DNA of 29,989 nt from a virus, in IMG/VR virus record IMGVR_UViG_3300048110_000208, positions 1 through 29,989 of that record; one strand, 5' to 3'. This document shows positions 1-6,559 of the stretch, piece after piece. Numbering within the stretch: position 1 is the first letter of the stretch; the number at the start of each line of letters is the position of its first letter. The position numbers and the translations under genes were made by a program. The notes beneath the pieces were generated by a model. It was not told the DNA's origin and did not search any database. It saw only the letters and a program-made list of their open reading frames with translations.

Positions 1-213
1 CGCTAATGCCATTTCTGGCGCTTTATTTGCGTTTGCAATTAAAAAGTTTATTCGCGGTAACGGCGCTTATATCCCGGTAACTCCATTCATCTATCTTGTC
101 AGTCGATCCTAGTTCAGCCCCATCAAAAGCACACTTATCTAAATGTGTTTATGGTGGAGCTGCGCGGTACTGCCCCGCGGTCCTGTCCAATCGTCAAATC
201 ACTTCAACGTTAC
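1..213 (-). ncRNA. ssrA: Permuted two-piece tmRNA (alphaproteobacterial type), 3' end cut by window
   Basis: tmRNA rescues stalled ribosomes and tags the unfinished protein for proteolysis. On the minus strand the tRNA-like 3' half comes first: a T arm (stem 175-179/163-167, 7-nt loop 168-174), the acceptor strand 156-162 and an encoded CCA ending at 152. A 30-nt intervening loop (151-122) follows, then the tmRNA 5' half starting GGGGCTGA at 121, with the typical GGATCGACTG stretch after it. The two acceptor strands, 121-115 and 162-156, pair over 7 bp and keep the third-position G-U pair recognised by alanyl-tRNA synthetase. The resume codon GCA lies at 36-34 and opens a tag reading ANANKAPEMALA up to the window edge, matching the ALAA-type tag ending. 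This order is the circular permutation known from Alphaproteobacteria. The 5' end is estimated from the promoter; the stop codon and the rest of the coding piece lie outside. Confidence 0.9.
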
Positions 214-217
214 AATC

Positions 218-248
218 TATTTATAACATATTTTGATAGCTGTGTCAA
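218..248 (-). promoter_or_regulatory. tmRNA promoter: sigma-70 -35/-10 fused with a late box
   Basis: TTGACA (248-243), a 17-nt spacer and TATAAA (225-220) form a near-consensus sigma-70 promoter. The same -10 is part of TATAAATA (225-218), the T4 late-promoter core. Transcription should start near 213, just ahead of the acceptor piece of the tmRNA, so the RNA could be made both early by host polymerase and late by the phage sigma factor. Confidence 0.7.
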
Positions 249-257
249 TAGAAAAAA

Positions 258-821
258 TTAATTAACGTATCTAAACATCATATTAATGGAGTATCTATCT
301 GCGTGTTCTTCAGTTCGCATACCAACACTATGAAAACTAATTGGAGAGCATTTAAACATAAGAAGATCACCTGGATATCCACCTAAGCATTCTGTTTTAG
401 ACATATCAAGCCTATCCCAAAATACATCAGTTCCAAATACATATTCTGGATTAATTGTTAGAATAGCTCTCGCTACAACTGCATCAGGTTCTTGACGTTC
501 ATTATCTGGATACCAATCACTATGCATTGGTATACCGCCGTTAGTTGTTATAAGACTGCCACTAAATTTTAAATCTAGTGTCCGATCTAATTTCAACTGT
601 TGTTTAACTATATCTTGAATCGAAGTTTGATTATCCCGAACAAATTTATGAGCCTTACAGTTGGGTGCATTTATTGTTGACAGTCCACCTTTTTTTATTG
701 GTCCTTGATGTGTATGTAAAATCTCACAATTTTTTAAATTATTATTAAAATTATCAGTATCGCAAACATGTTTTGCAAACCCTTTAAGTAGACTATATTC
801 ACCATTATTCCATGCAGACAT
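258..821 (-). CDS. 2-oxoglutarate/Fe(II)-dependent oxygenase-like protein
   Basis: This 187-aa protein shows the facial triad of the double-stranded beta-helix 2OG-Fe(II) oxygenases: H100-x-D102 (MHSDWYP) and distal H164 (SFHSVGMR), followed by R176 in RYSIN, the expected 2-oxoglutarate carboxylate binder. Such enzymes hydroxylate proteins, nucleic acids or small molecules; the substrate here is unknown. The start is supported by GGAG about 9 nt upstream and a GATAAATA late box at 849-856. The gene lies between the tmRNA promoter and the porin terminator, so it is probably a monocistronic late transcript. A second, dissimilar member of the fold is at 27533-28108. Confidence 0.75.
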   Translation of the reverse strand: MSAWNNGEYSLLKGFAKHVCDTDNFNNNLKNCEILHTHQGPIKKGGLSTINAPNCKAHKFVRDNQTSIQDIVKQQLKLDRTLDLKFSGSLITTNGGIPMHSDWYPDNERQEPDAVVARAILTINPEYVFGTDVFWDRLDMSKTECLGGYPGDLLMFKCSPISFHSVGMRTEEHADRYSINMMFRYVN

Positions 822-848
822 ATTTGTTGATCTCCTGTTTGATACTAA

Positions 849-856
849 TATTTATC
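849..856 (-). promoter_or_regulatory. Late promoter box GATAAATA
   Basis: GATAAATA on the minus strand, 27 nt before the start of the oxygenase gene. The same octamer recurs upstream of most late genes in the window. Confidence 0.6.
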
Positions 857-858
857 AT

Positions 859-884
859 AAAAAAAGGGAGCCTAAGCTCCCTTT
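859..884 (-). terminator. Intrinsic terminator after the porin gene
   Basis: A perfect 9-bp stem (863-871 with 876-884) closes a 4-nt loop. On the minus strand it runs into a T tract (865-859). It lies 25 nt after the porin stop codon. Confidence 0.85.
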
Positions 885-908
885 AATTAATTCTTTATAT
901 ATTCTAAC

Positions 909-1685
909 TTAGAAGTTAAATGATAGTGTTACAGATGGTGATAGTTCTTCTCTATCTGTATCATAATCTACTTCACCTGTTAAGCCAATACCGTTTAAGT
1001 CACGTGTATGTGATACACCAACGTGTTGAATTGTGTCGTTTTCGTCACCGTTCAAGTATGCTGTTAGACCCATTACTGTTGTGTCTGCTTCATATGCCCA
1101 TGTTGATAGTGCATATGTTACTGTGCTACCTACTGCTAAGCCTGAGATTTCTGTACCTGCTTGTACTGCATATGTATACTCTTCTGTTGTACGGTTATAA
1201 TCAACTGCACCAGTTAAATCTGCAATAGCTGTACCAAATGAATATGCACCTTGAATGTTTGTAATTTCTGATGCGTCTGTGCGGATATCTGTGAAGCCTA
1301 GTGCAACTGATGCACCTAATGCACTCACTTGTACTGACTCTTCCATTGCAGCATTTGTATCTGTTAATGTGTCAAAGCCTGCATCTGCTACAGCCTCTGG
1401 CATAATGCCGCCGTGATCACCGAATGATACTGTTGCGCCAGCAACAGTTGTACCGATATGCCATTCATCAACACCAACTGATGTATCATCAACTGAGTTA
1501 AATGAGATTGCACCAAATGCCAAACCGTTATCTGATGCTACATCAAGATTTACTGTTGTTTTGCCTTTGTACTTGTCTGTTGTTTGATCTTTAGCAACTT
1601 CTACTTCGATTGAAGCGTCCAAATCTGCTGCGAAAGATGTTGTAGCCATTGCAATAGCGGCTACCGTGGTTAGTAGTAGTTTCAT
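909..1685 (-). CDS. Phage-encoded outer-membrane porin-like beta-barrel protein
   Basis: This 258-aa protein begins with a clear Sec signal peptide (MKLLLTTVAAIAMATTSFAA, cleavage around residues 19-20 after an A-x-A-type site). The mature part is rich in alternating polar/hydrophobic beta strands with G, T, D and N, and it ends in aromatic phenylalanine (SVTLSFNF), the C-terminal signature used by the BAM machinery. These traits fit Gram-negative porins, although it is shorter than the usual 300-400 residues. It should be exported and inserted in the host outer membrane, where it could alter nutrient uptake or block the receptor used by competing phages; both roles are inference. AAGGAC lies about 8 nt before the ATG. 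It has its own sigma-70 promoter (1765-1793), a leader hairpin and a strong terminator. Confidence 0.75.
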   Translation of the reverse strand: MKLLLTTVAAIAMATTSFAADLDASIEVEVAKDQTTDKYKGKTTVNLDVASDNGLAFGAISFNSVDDTSVGVDEWHIGTTVAGATVSFGDHGGIMPEAVADAGFDTLTDTNAAMEESVQVSALGASVALGFTDIRTDASEITNIQGAYSFGTAIADLTGAVDYNRTTEEYTYAVQAGTEISGLAVGSTVTYALSTWAYEADTTVMGLTAYLNGDENDTIQHVGVSHTRDLNGIGLTGEVDYDTDREELSPSVTLSFNF

Positions 1686-1708
1686 AGTTTAAGTCCTTAT
1701 CTGTCATG

Positions 1709-1747
1709 AAAAAAATGAGCGTAAGTATCTTATATACTTTGCTCATT
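1709..1747 (-). promoter_or_regulatory. Terminator-like hairpin in the porin leader (candidate attenuator)
   Basis: On the minus strand AATGAGC (1747-1741) pairs with GCTCATT (1720-1714), extended inward by the AAGTAT/ATACTT segments, and runs into seven T residues (1715-1709). It has the form of an intrinsic terminator, but it sits between the porin promoter (1765-1793) and the porin ATG at 1685. It could end the upstream radical SAM transcript, attenuate porin expression, or protect the 5' end. Confidence 0.65.
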
Positions 1748-1764
1748 CTGTTATTACTTATACT

Positions 1765-1793
1765 AATATAGTATAAAATGCGTTGCTAATCAA
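1765..1793 (-). promoter_or_regulatory. sigma-70 promoter of the porin gene
   Basis: TTGATT (1793-1788), a 17-nt spacer and TATATT (1770-1765). The predicted start near 1758 gives a leader of about 70 nt that contains the hairpin. A shifted -10 (TATACT) overlaps it. Confidence 0.55.
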
Positions 1794-1826
1794 CCTTTAA
1801 TTTAATTTAATATATAATGTGTTGTA

Positions 1827-2906
1827 TTAAAACAACAGTTTTTCTACGCTACCACTTACTAATGATTTGTTCTCTATATCAATAACTTCTTGTAGACTGA
1901 ATGTCATATTGCTATCACCTTTAATATACTCAATTACTGCTTGTGCATCTGGTGATATAGGAAGATAGTTCTCTGTAACGAATTCAATTAACTCTGCTTT
2001 AATATTGGTATTCTGTATGGAAAGATGTGATGGATATTGTAGAAAATCAAACCCTATAGCATCGTCGCCAAACTCTTGCATAGAATATCCTATAACTTCG
2101 TGCAGTCTTTTAATATTTAATATACTAATTACAGTGTGCATTTTGAAGTTAAAGTTAACACCTGTTATATTCTTAAAGAACTCAATTGTTTTAACAACTG
2201 TTTCCCATTTATGCGGAGGTCTTAATATTTCATTTACTTCACCAATACCATCAATACTAAAAATTATAGTTACTTTGTTAAATTGTTTCCAGAACTCAAT
2301 AACTTTTTTACTAGGTGATACAGTAGCGTTAGTATGATATTCTAATTCTATATCTGATGCTGAAGATTTACTGATTAGTTTTTCTAAGAATGGTACGTGT
2401 TGCTTATCAATCATTGGTTCACCGCCAACAAGTTTAACAAGACGCAATTCTGATAAGTCACTATCGTACTTGTCTAAATCAAAGTTATCAATTACCAAGT
2501 CTGGTTTGATGTTTGGGTGTATTAACTGTTTCCATTTACTACTGAAGTCTTCATTGCACATTCTGCAAGTTAAATTACAATGTGTACTGAATGCAGTTTC
2601 AATGTATCGTATCTTTTTATCGTTGCTCTGAAATCTTTCATTCATTTCATTACGTAGTGATTTCACACCTGCGTCTTCAAGATTCCAACATGCATTGCAC
2701 TCTGGCACAGCATCATTGTTAGTCATTCGATTTCTTACATCATCAAACAACTCTGAATTAAATGCATTTTCGATGCCGTCTATTAATTTAGGTATTTTTA
2801 TATTTTTATTTGGTATTTTAGAAGTATCAAAAATACAACATGGGAGTACACTACCATCAACGTGTAGTCTGGTATGATTCCATAATAATGAACATGTATT
2901 AGTCAT
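1827..2906 (-). CDS. Radical SAM protein with twitch/SPASM-like extra Cys
   Basis: This 359-aa protein carries the radical SAM cluster motif C110-x3-C114-x2-C117 (CNLTCRMC) and a GGEP motif about 50 residues later that binds the SAM amino group. An N-terminal block with C5 and C23-C24 (PCC) plus C70-x2-C73 resembles the arrangement in twitch-domain radical SAM proteins common in marine phages. Family members are thought to modify peptides, sugars or lipids; no substrate can be read from the sequence. A start at 2906 has no Shine-Dalgarno, but a TATAAATA box lies 5 nt upstream, so the mRNA may be leaderless. A second member is at 13324-14643. Confidence 0.8.
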   Translation of the reverse strand: MTNTCSLLWNHTRLHVDGSVLPCCIFDTSKIPNKNIKIPKLIDGIENAFNSELFDDVRNRMTNNDAVPECNACWNLEDAGVKSLRNEMNERFQSNDKKIRYIETAFSTHCNLTCRMCNEDFSSKWKQLIHPNIKPDLVIDNFDLDKYDSDLSELRLVKLVGGEPMIDKQHVPFLEKLISKSSASDIELEYHTNATVSPSKKVIEFWKQFNKVTIIFSIDGIGEVNEILRPPHKWETVVKTIEFFKNITGVNFNFKMHTVISILNIKRLHEVIGYSMQEFGDDAIGFDFLQYPSHLSIQNTNIKAELIEFVTENYLPISPDAQAVIEYIKGDSNMTFSLQEVIDIENKSLVSGSVEKLLF

Positions 2907-2911
2907 ACATA

Positions 2912-2919
2912 TATTTATA
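2912..2919 (-). promoter_or_regulatory. Possible late promoter TATAAATA directly before a start codon
   Basis: Exact TATAAATA on the minus strand, 5 nt before the ATG of the radical SAM gene and inside the 3' end of the preceding small gene. If used, it would give a leaderless mRNA. Confidence 0.4.
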
Positions 2920-3103
2920 CTATATTTTTTAATTTATTCCAGGCTTCTTCAAAGCCCTCTTCATGTAGATATGCTTCGTTATTACACCAAAGACGTTTGA
3001 AGTATCCATCTGCACACGACAATACAGTTTCTTCACTCGCGGATAAATGACCCTTGACCATCCAAAATATTCTGTATGCTTCTTTAATTTCTTTATCAGA
3101 CAT
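2915..3103 (-). CDS. Small hypothetical protein (62 aa)
   Basis: MSDKEIKEAYRIFWMV... has no family I recognise. It is acidic and mostly helical in appearance, with two Cys and many aromatic residues (FW, YF, LW). The start is supported by AGGAG about 8 nt upstream. An overlapping ORF starting at 3111 in another frame lacks a ribosome binding site and was not chosen. It precedes the radical SAM gene by 8 nt and may be co-transcribed with it, possibly as a small accessory or substrate peptide; that link is only positional. Confidence 0.6.
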   Translation of the reverse strand: MSDKEIKEAYRIFWMVKGHLSASEETVLSCADGYFKRLWCNNEAYLHEEGFEEAWNKLKNIV

Positions 3104-3140
3104 TGTAACACTCCTATTGAGTAAATGTATTTACAATTTA

Positions 3141-3168
3141 TCTATAATGATATCGCTAACGTGTACAA
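3141..3168 (-). promoter_or_regulatory. Possible sigma-70 promoter of the 62-aa/radical SAM unit
   Basis: TTGTAC (3168-3163), a 16-nt spacer and TATAGA (3146-3141). The segment 3121-3134 just downstream is an inverted repeat (GTAAAT-GT-ATTTAC) at the predicted start site and could be an operator. Confidence 0.4.
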
Positions 3169-3173
3169 AATTA

Positions 3174-4052
3174 CTACCTTTTAATGGAGTCGTCTACATC
3201 CAAACTATCATATATCATCGCATGTTTATGTAATTCATCACGCATTGGCATTAACTTTTGGTCCCAAAAAGCAAATTTTCGTTGCTTAACGCATTCATCA
3301 TGCAAAATTTTAATCCAATTTCTTTGAGCTATTCTAACAAGTTTTGATGTTCTATTGCTCCAATCATGATCAAACATCTCTGTTACATAATTATAGTATT
3401 CTTCTGGGCTAGGATGGCCATCAGTAAAGTTTTCATGTACTAGCTTTCTGTCTCTTTCTTGTTTTAATCCTATATTATGTTCCCATAATACGTGATTCAT
3501 ACTAGGTAATATATTATCTAACACTGGTTTATACATTTCTTGCATTAGAGTATAAGTCTCACTGTTAAATTGATCATTTGCCCATTGATTTGCATAGCTA
3601 AAATCTACCATTTTAGTCATATGGTATGGAGAGCGGTGTTTAATAAAATCTTCCGCGCTTTTAATTAATGCAAAGTCTCTAACATATGAACCTATTTCAC
3701 TAACATAATTTTTAACAAATGACTTGTCATATGTTGACTGTGTAAATATATTTCCTGGAGAAACCCATCCGCCATGTTTTTCAGGTAAATATCTATCTTC
3801 TCTACATACGTTAGTCCATTCTACCAGAATCAAATCATCTTTATTAAATTTATATACATTATCAGCCTGCATAATAATATTATGTATATATGGATTACCT
3901 GCGCCCGACCTACCGAGGTTTCTAAACTCTGCATCTGGAAACTCAGATCCTATGATATTTGCCCATGTTCCCCATGCATAGTGCGTGTAACTGCACCCAA
4001 AAGAAAAAATTCTCTTGGGTGTATTAATAGCTAATTTTATTTTTGTATTCAT
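3174..4052 (-). CDS. SGNH/GDSL hydrolase-like protein, FGCSYT type
   Basis: This 292-aa protein opens with FSFGCSYTHY (S21 in the position of the GDSL nucleophile). NLGRSGAGN follows (Gly block II, around 45-53), then LVEWTNVCRED (N81, block III) and FTDGHPSPEEY near residue 210 (Asp/His block). This is the order of the SGNH hydrolase blocks, in the FGCSYT variant. SGNH enzymes remove acyl or acetyl esters from lipids, glycans or proteins. The C-terminal 80 residues (NRTSKLVRIAQRNW...) look like an added helical segment. The start has no clear Shine-Dalgarno; it follows the 51-aa membrane gene by 8 nt. It shares the fold, but little sequence, with 4209-5150. Confidence 0.6.
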   Translation of the reverse strand: MNTKIKLAINTPKRIFSFGCSYTHYAWGTWANIIGSEFPDAEFRNLGRSGAGNPYIHNIIMQADNVYKFNKDDLILVEWTNVCREDRYLPEKHGGWVSPGNIFTQSTYDKSFVKNYVSEIGSYVRDFALIKSAEDFIKHRSPYHMTKMVDFSYANQWANDQFNSETYTLMQEMYKPVLDNILPSMNHVLWEHNIGLKQERDRKLVHENFTDGHPSPEEYYNYVTEMFDHDWSNRTSKLVRIAQRNWIKILHDECVKQRKFAFWDQKLMPMRDELHKHAMIYDSLDVDDSIKR

Positions 4053-4060
4053 TTATTTTA

Positions 4061-4216
4061 TTACTCTGACTTCCAGATTGTCCATAAACCATATGCAATT
4101 GCTGCATATGCAATTAAGTTCACAGGTACGATAATCATCGCAACACCTGTTGCTACTAGTGCAACACCATCAAGTGTTGTACGTTCTGTCAGTCTGTTTT
4201 TAATCCAATTAATCAT
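4061..4216 (-). CDS. Small membrane protein (51 aa)
   Basis: The short ORF reads MINWIKNRLTERTTLDG, then a strongly hydrophobic stretch from about residue 18 to 47 (VALVATGVAMIIVPVNLIAY...) and a charged end WKSE. It is preceded by GGAG 7 nt before the ATG and overlaps the 3' end of the upstream SGNH gene by 8 nt, as expected for translational coupling. One long or two short membrane helices are predicted by eye. No function is known to me; a role in the envelope next to the two SGNH proteins is only suggested by position. Confidence 0.65.
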   Translation of the reverse strand: MINWIKNRLTERTTLDGVALVATGVAMIIVPVNLIAYAAIAYGLWTIWKSE

Positions 4217-5150
4217 TGTATTCTCCATTTTTTATATAATTTGTAAGCACTTCACTGATTTGTGAATGTCCATCTACATTCCAATGCCCACATCCTAAAT
4301 TACTTAAATAGTTTAATTTTTTTACACGGGCTAAATTATTAATATGTGTATTAATATGGGCTACTGTAGTGTTGTTGCTCAGTTCCTGATATATACTACC
4401 CTTTTCATTTAATTCAAAGTAACTCAGATAGTTGTTATTTAACTTGATATCAGTTAAGTATTTATTAAATAAGTCTATATTAGAGTCTAAAGTAAATCCT
4501 TTATCACTTACAGACTGCGAATAGCCAAACTTATCTGCAATATTAGGTGTGATAAAGCCAGATTTTATACTTTGTTTATCTATCAGTCTTGCCGTATCAT
4601 TTAATAAATCAAACATTAGATGCTTACGATCAGATAATAATAACTTTATATTATAATATATTTGTATAGTCTTAAAGAATGCATACTCTTGTGTGTATAA
4701 CTTCGTCCAATAATCTTCCCAAAACCTGGACCTAGTATTATAAAGTCCAGTATGTTTACGATATTCTCCCCAATCAGGTGATCCAGGATGATGGCCGGTG
4801 CGAATAGTGCCATAATGGTATGCGAATTCATCTTTTCTATCAGTTACACGCTGTAAGAAATCATGTCTCTCTGGTGCTGTGAAATTTATTAAAAAGAAGC
4901 ATTTTCTAGTATCATTATTACGCATGAATTCAGAAAGCAAGACATAGCTTGTTTCATTGCTTGCACCCATAACTCCAAGATTTATGTAGTCTTTAAATCC
5001 TAATGTATCTTTTAAAAAGCGGGTATAACTATTTTCGTTACACGCACTTCGCCATTCTGAATCGGCGGGAAAATCATTTTGTGATATTGTCCCCTGACCA
5101 AAGGTAAAGCTATCACCAAAACTTACAAGTGTATAATCACTATTGTCCAT
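4209..5150 (-). CDS. SGNH/GDSL hydrolase-like protein
   Basis: This 313-aa protein starts with VSFGDSFTFGQG, the GDS block with S14 as nucleophile. INLGVMGASN (about 56-65) gives the block II glycine and FLINFTAPERHD (about 86-97) replaces block III. The C-terminal GHWNVDGHSQ carries D293 and H295 as candidate catalytic Asp/His. The usual spacing there is D-x-x-H, so the exact dyad (D293/H295 or H289) is uncertain. The family hydrolyses ester bonds on lipids or polysaccharides. Its ATG overlaps the deformylase stop codon (TAATG), so it is translationally coupled within the operon that starts at the promoter near 8156. Confidence 0.6.
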   Translation of the reverse strand: MDNSDYTLVSFGDSFTFGQGTISQNDFPADSEWRSACNENSYTRFLKDTLGFKDYINLGVMGASNETSYVLLSEFMRNNDTRKCFFLINFTAPERHDFLQRVTDRKDEFAYHYGTIRTGHHPGSPDWGEYRKHTGLYNTRSRFWEDYWTKLYTQEYAFFKTIQIYYNIKLLLSDRKHLMFDLLNDTARLIDKQSIKSGFITPNIADKFGYSQSVSDKGFTLDSNIDLFNKYLTDIKLNNNYLSYFELNEKGSIYQELSNNTTVAHINTHINNLARVKKLNYLSNLGCGHWNVDGHSQISEVLTNYIKNGEYND

Positions 5151-5662
5151 TACTTTTTCTGACGTGAAATTCTTTTAAGTTTTTCTCTACGCTTTGACTT
5201 AGCAAGACTTAATGTTGTACCGCCAACACGTTCTTGGAATAGAACACCATCCAAGTGGTCCATTTCATGCTGAATTGCTTGCGCCCACACACCAACAAAC
5301 TTAGTTGCTTTACGTACACCTTGCGCATTAGTATATTCTAGTAAAACTGCATTTTTACGTTTTACTTTAAGTTCAAGATGTGGGAAAGATAAACATGCTT
5401 CTGTATATGTTTCTTCTTCTGCATCTTCTGCGATAGTCATAACAGGATTAATACATACTACAAAACCCTGAGATTTATGTCCGACTACAAATACTCGTTC
5501 TGCTAATCCTACTTGCGGCGCCGCAAGACCAATACCATCATGCTCTTGCATTGTAGTAATCATATCAACTGCAAGTTGTTCTGTATGTTCAGAAACAATA
5601 TGATCTGTGCATTTCTGTTTTAGTATAGGATCATTTTCACCTACTAGTTTATATTTTGTCAT
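5150..5662 (-). CDS. def: Peptide deformylase
   Basis: The enzyme removes the N-formyl group from nascent proteins in the cytoplasm and uses Fe2+ or a related metal. All three family motifs are present in its 170 residues: GIGLAAPQ (43-50), EACLS (88-92, with metal ligand C90) and QHEMDHLDG (H132, E133, H136). The length matches bacterial deformylases. Deformylases are known from cyanophages and other marine phages, where they are thought to support synthesis of phage or phage-altered host proteins. Motif II reads EACLS instead of the usual EGCLS. The gene overlaps the CDF transporter by 14 nt and the SGNH gene by 1 nt. Confidence 0.93.
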   Translation of the reverse strand: MTKYKLVGENDPILKQKCTDHIVSEHTEQLAVDMITTMQEHDGIGLAAPQVGLAERVFVVGHKSQGFVVCINPVMTIAEDAEEETYTEACLSFPHLELKVKRKNAVLLEYTNAQGVRKATKFVGVWAQAIQHEMDHLDGVLFQERVGGTTLSLAKSKRREKLKRISRQKK

Positions 5663-6554
5663 AGTATAATTCCTCGTCTGGACATTCGTTATGTTCTACT
5701 TGTATAGTTGAATGAAAAATATTAAACTCTTCAATCAAAATCTTTTTAACAGACCAAATTGTTTCATTACAATTACCTCCGTCTATCATTACTACATGTG
5801 CTGTTAATGCAGGCTGACCACTTGCTATTTCCCACATATGAATATGATGTATTTCTTTTACATCTTCTACTGAAGTCATAATAGCACTTTTAATATCACG
5901 CTCATTAATATTTTCTGGTTTACCCATCATCATAATACGAACACAATCAGCTAATAATTTAATACCACTTCGTAAAATTAAACTAGCCAGGATAATACTT
6001 ACAATAACATCAGCAAGATACCATTCTGTGAAGTAAATAATAATACCACCGATAATAGCACCTATACTACCCAGAATGTCCATTAATACGTGTAGAATAG
6101 CTCCACGCATATTTATGTTATCGTCGCTATTGTTATGTAATATTTTAAATATTACCAAGTTTACAATAAGGCCTGCAATTGCTATTGGCATCATTATTGT
6201 TACATCGACTATTTCTACATGTATGAAACGATATACTGCTTCATATATAATATAAGCAAATATAATGAACCATAGCAATGCATTAAAGAATGCTGCGATC
6301 ACTTCACTACGCATATATCCATATGAGTATGTTTCAGTGGGTGGTTTACGACTTAACCAGAAGCCGAACAATGCAATACCTAGTGCAAATGCATCTGTTA
6401 GAAGGTGCATAGCATCGCCAAAGAGCGCCAGTGAGTTACTATAGTAAGCTCCAGCTAGTTCTATAGCAACAAATAACAATAGAATAACAACTGAAATTGT
6501 CATTGCACGTTCATTATTGGTTTTAGTTCTAATATGATAATCAGGGTGTTTCAT
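5649..6554 (-). CDS. Cation diffusion facilitator, CzcD/ZitB-like zinc exporter
   Basis: This 301-aa membrane protein has about six hydrophobic helices and a cytoplasmic C-terminal domain from about residue 215. Helix II contains ALFGDAMHLLTDAFAL (D47, H50, D54) and helix V ILHVLMDILGS (H155, D159). The H-x3-D pairs are the four-residue metal site of zinc-preferring CDF proteins such as ZitB and CzcD. The C-terminal HHIHMWEIASGQ resembles the family's regulatory domain. It should exchange Zn2+ (or another divalent metal) for protons in the inner membrane. Phage-borne CDF genes are unusual. It is encoded between the epimerase (5-nt gap) and deformylase (14-nt overlap) genes, and the deformylase and YggX in the same operon are both metal-linked. 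Confidence 0.9.
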   Translation of the reverse strand: MKHPDYHIRTKTNNERAMTISVVILLLFVAIELAGAYYSNSLALFGDAMHLLTDAFALGIALFGFWLSRKPPTETYSYGYMRSEVIAAFFNALLWFIIFAYIIYEAVYRFIHVEIVDVTIMMPIAIAGLIVNLVIFKILHNNSDDNINMRGAILHVLMDILGSIGAIIGGIIIYFTEWYLADVIVSIILASLILRSGIKLLADCVRIMMMGKPENINERDIKSAIMTSVEDVKEIHHIHMWEIASGQPALTAHVVMIDGGNCNETIWSVKKILIEEFNIFHSTIQVEHNECPDEELYYDKI

Positions 6555-6559
6555 AGATA

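Noticed and set aside
1-213. A phage attachment site at a host ssrA gene
   Set aside because: tmRNA genes are common integration sites, but there is no integrase nearby and the neighbouring genes are of lytic T4-like type; a promoter and late box of phage style precede the RNA.
920-1228. Plus-strand 102-codon frame within the porin
   Set aside because: It is Leu/His/Tyr-rich complement of a repeat-rich beta protein, with no start signals; the porin frame has a signal peptide, promoter and terminator.
2929-3111. Alternative frame starting at 3111 over the 62-aa gene
   Set aside because: The AGGAG at the right distance serves the 3103 start; the alternative product is a shifted read with no good start.
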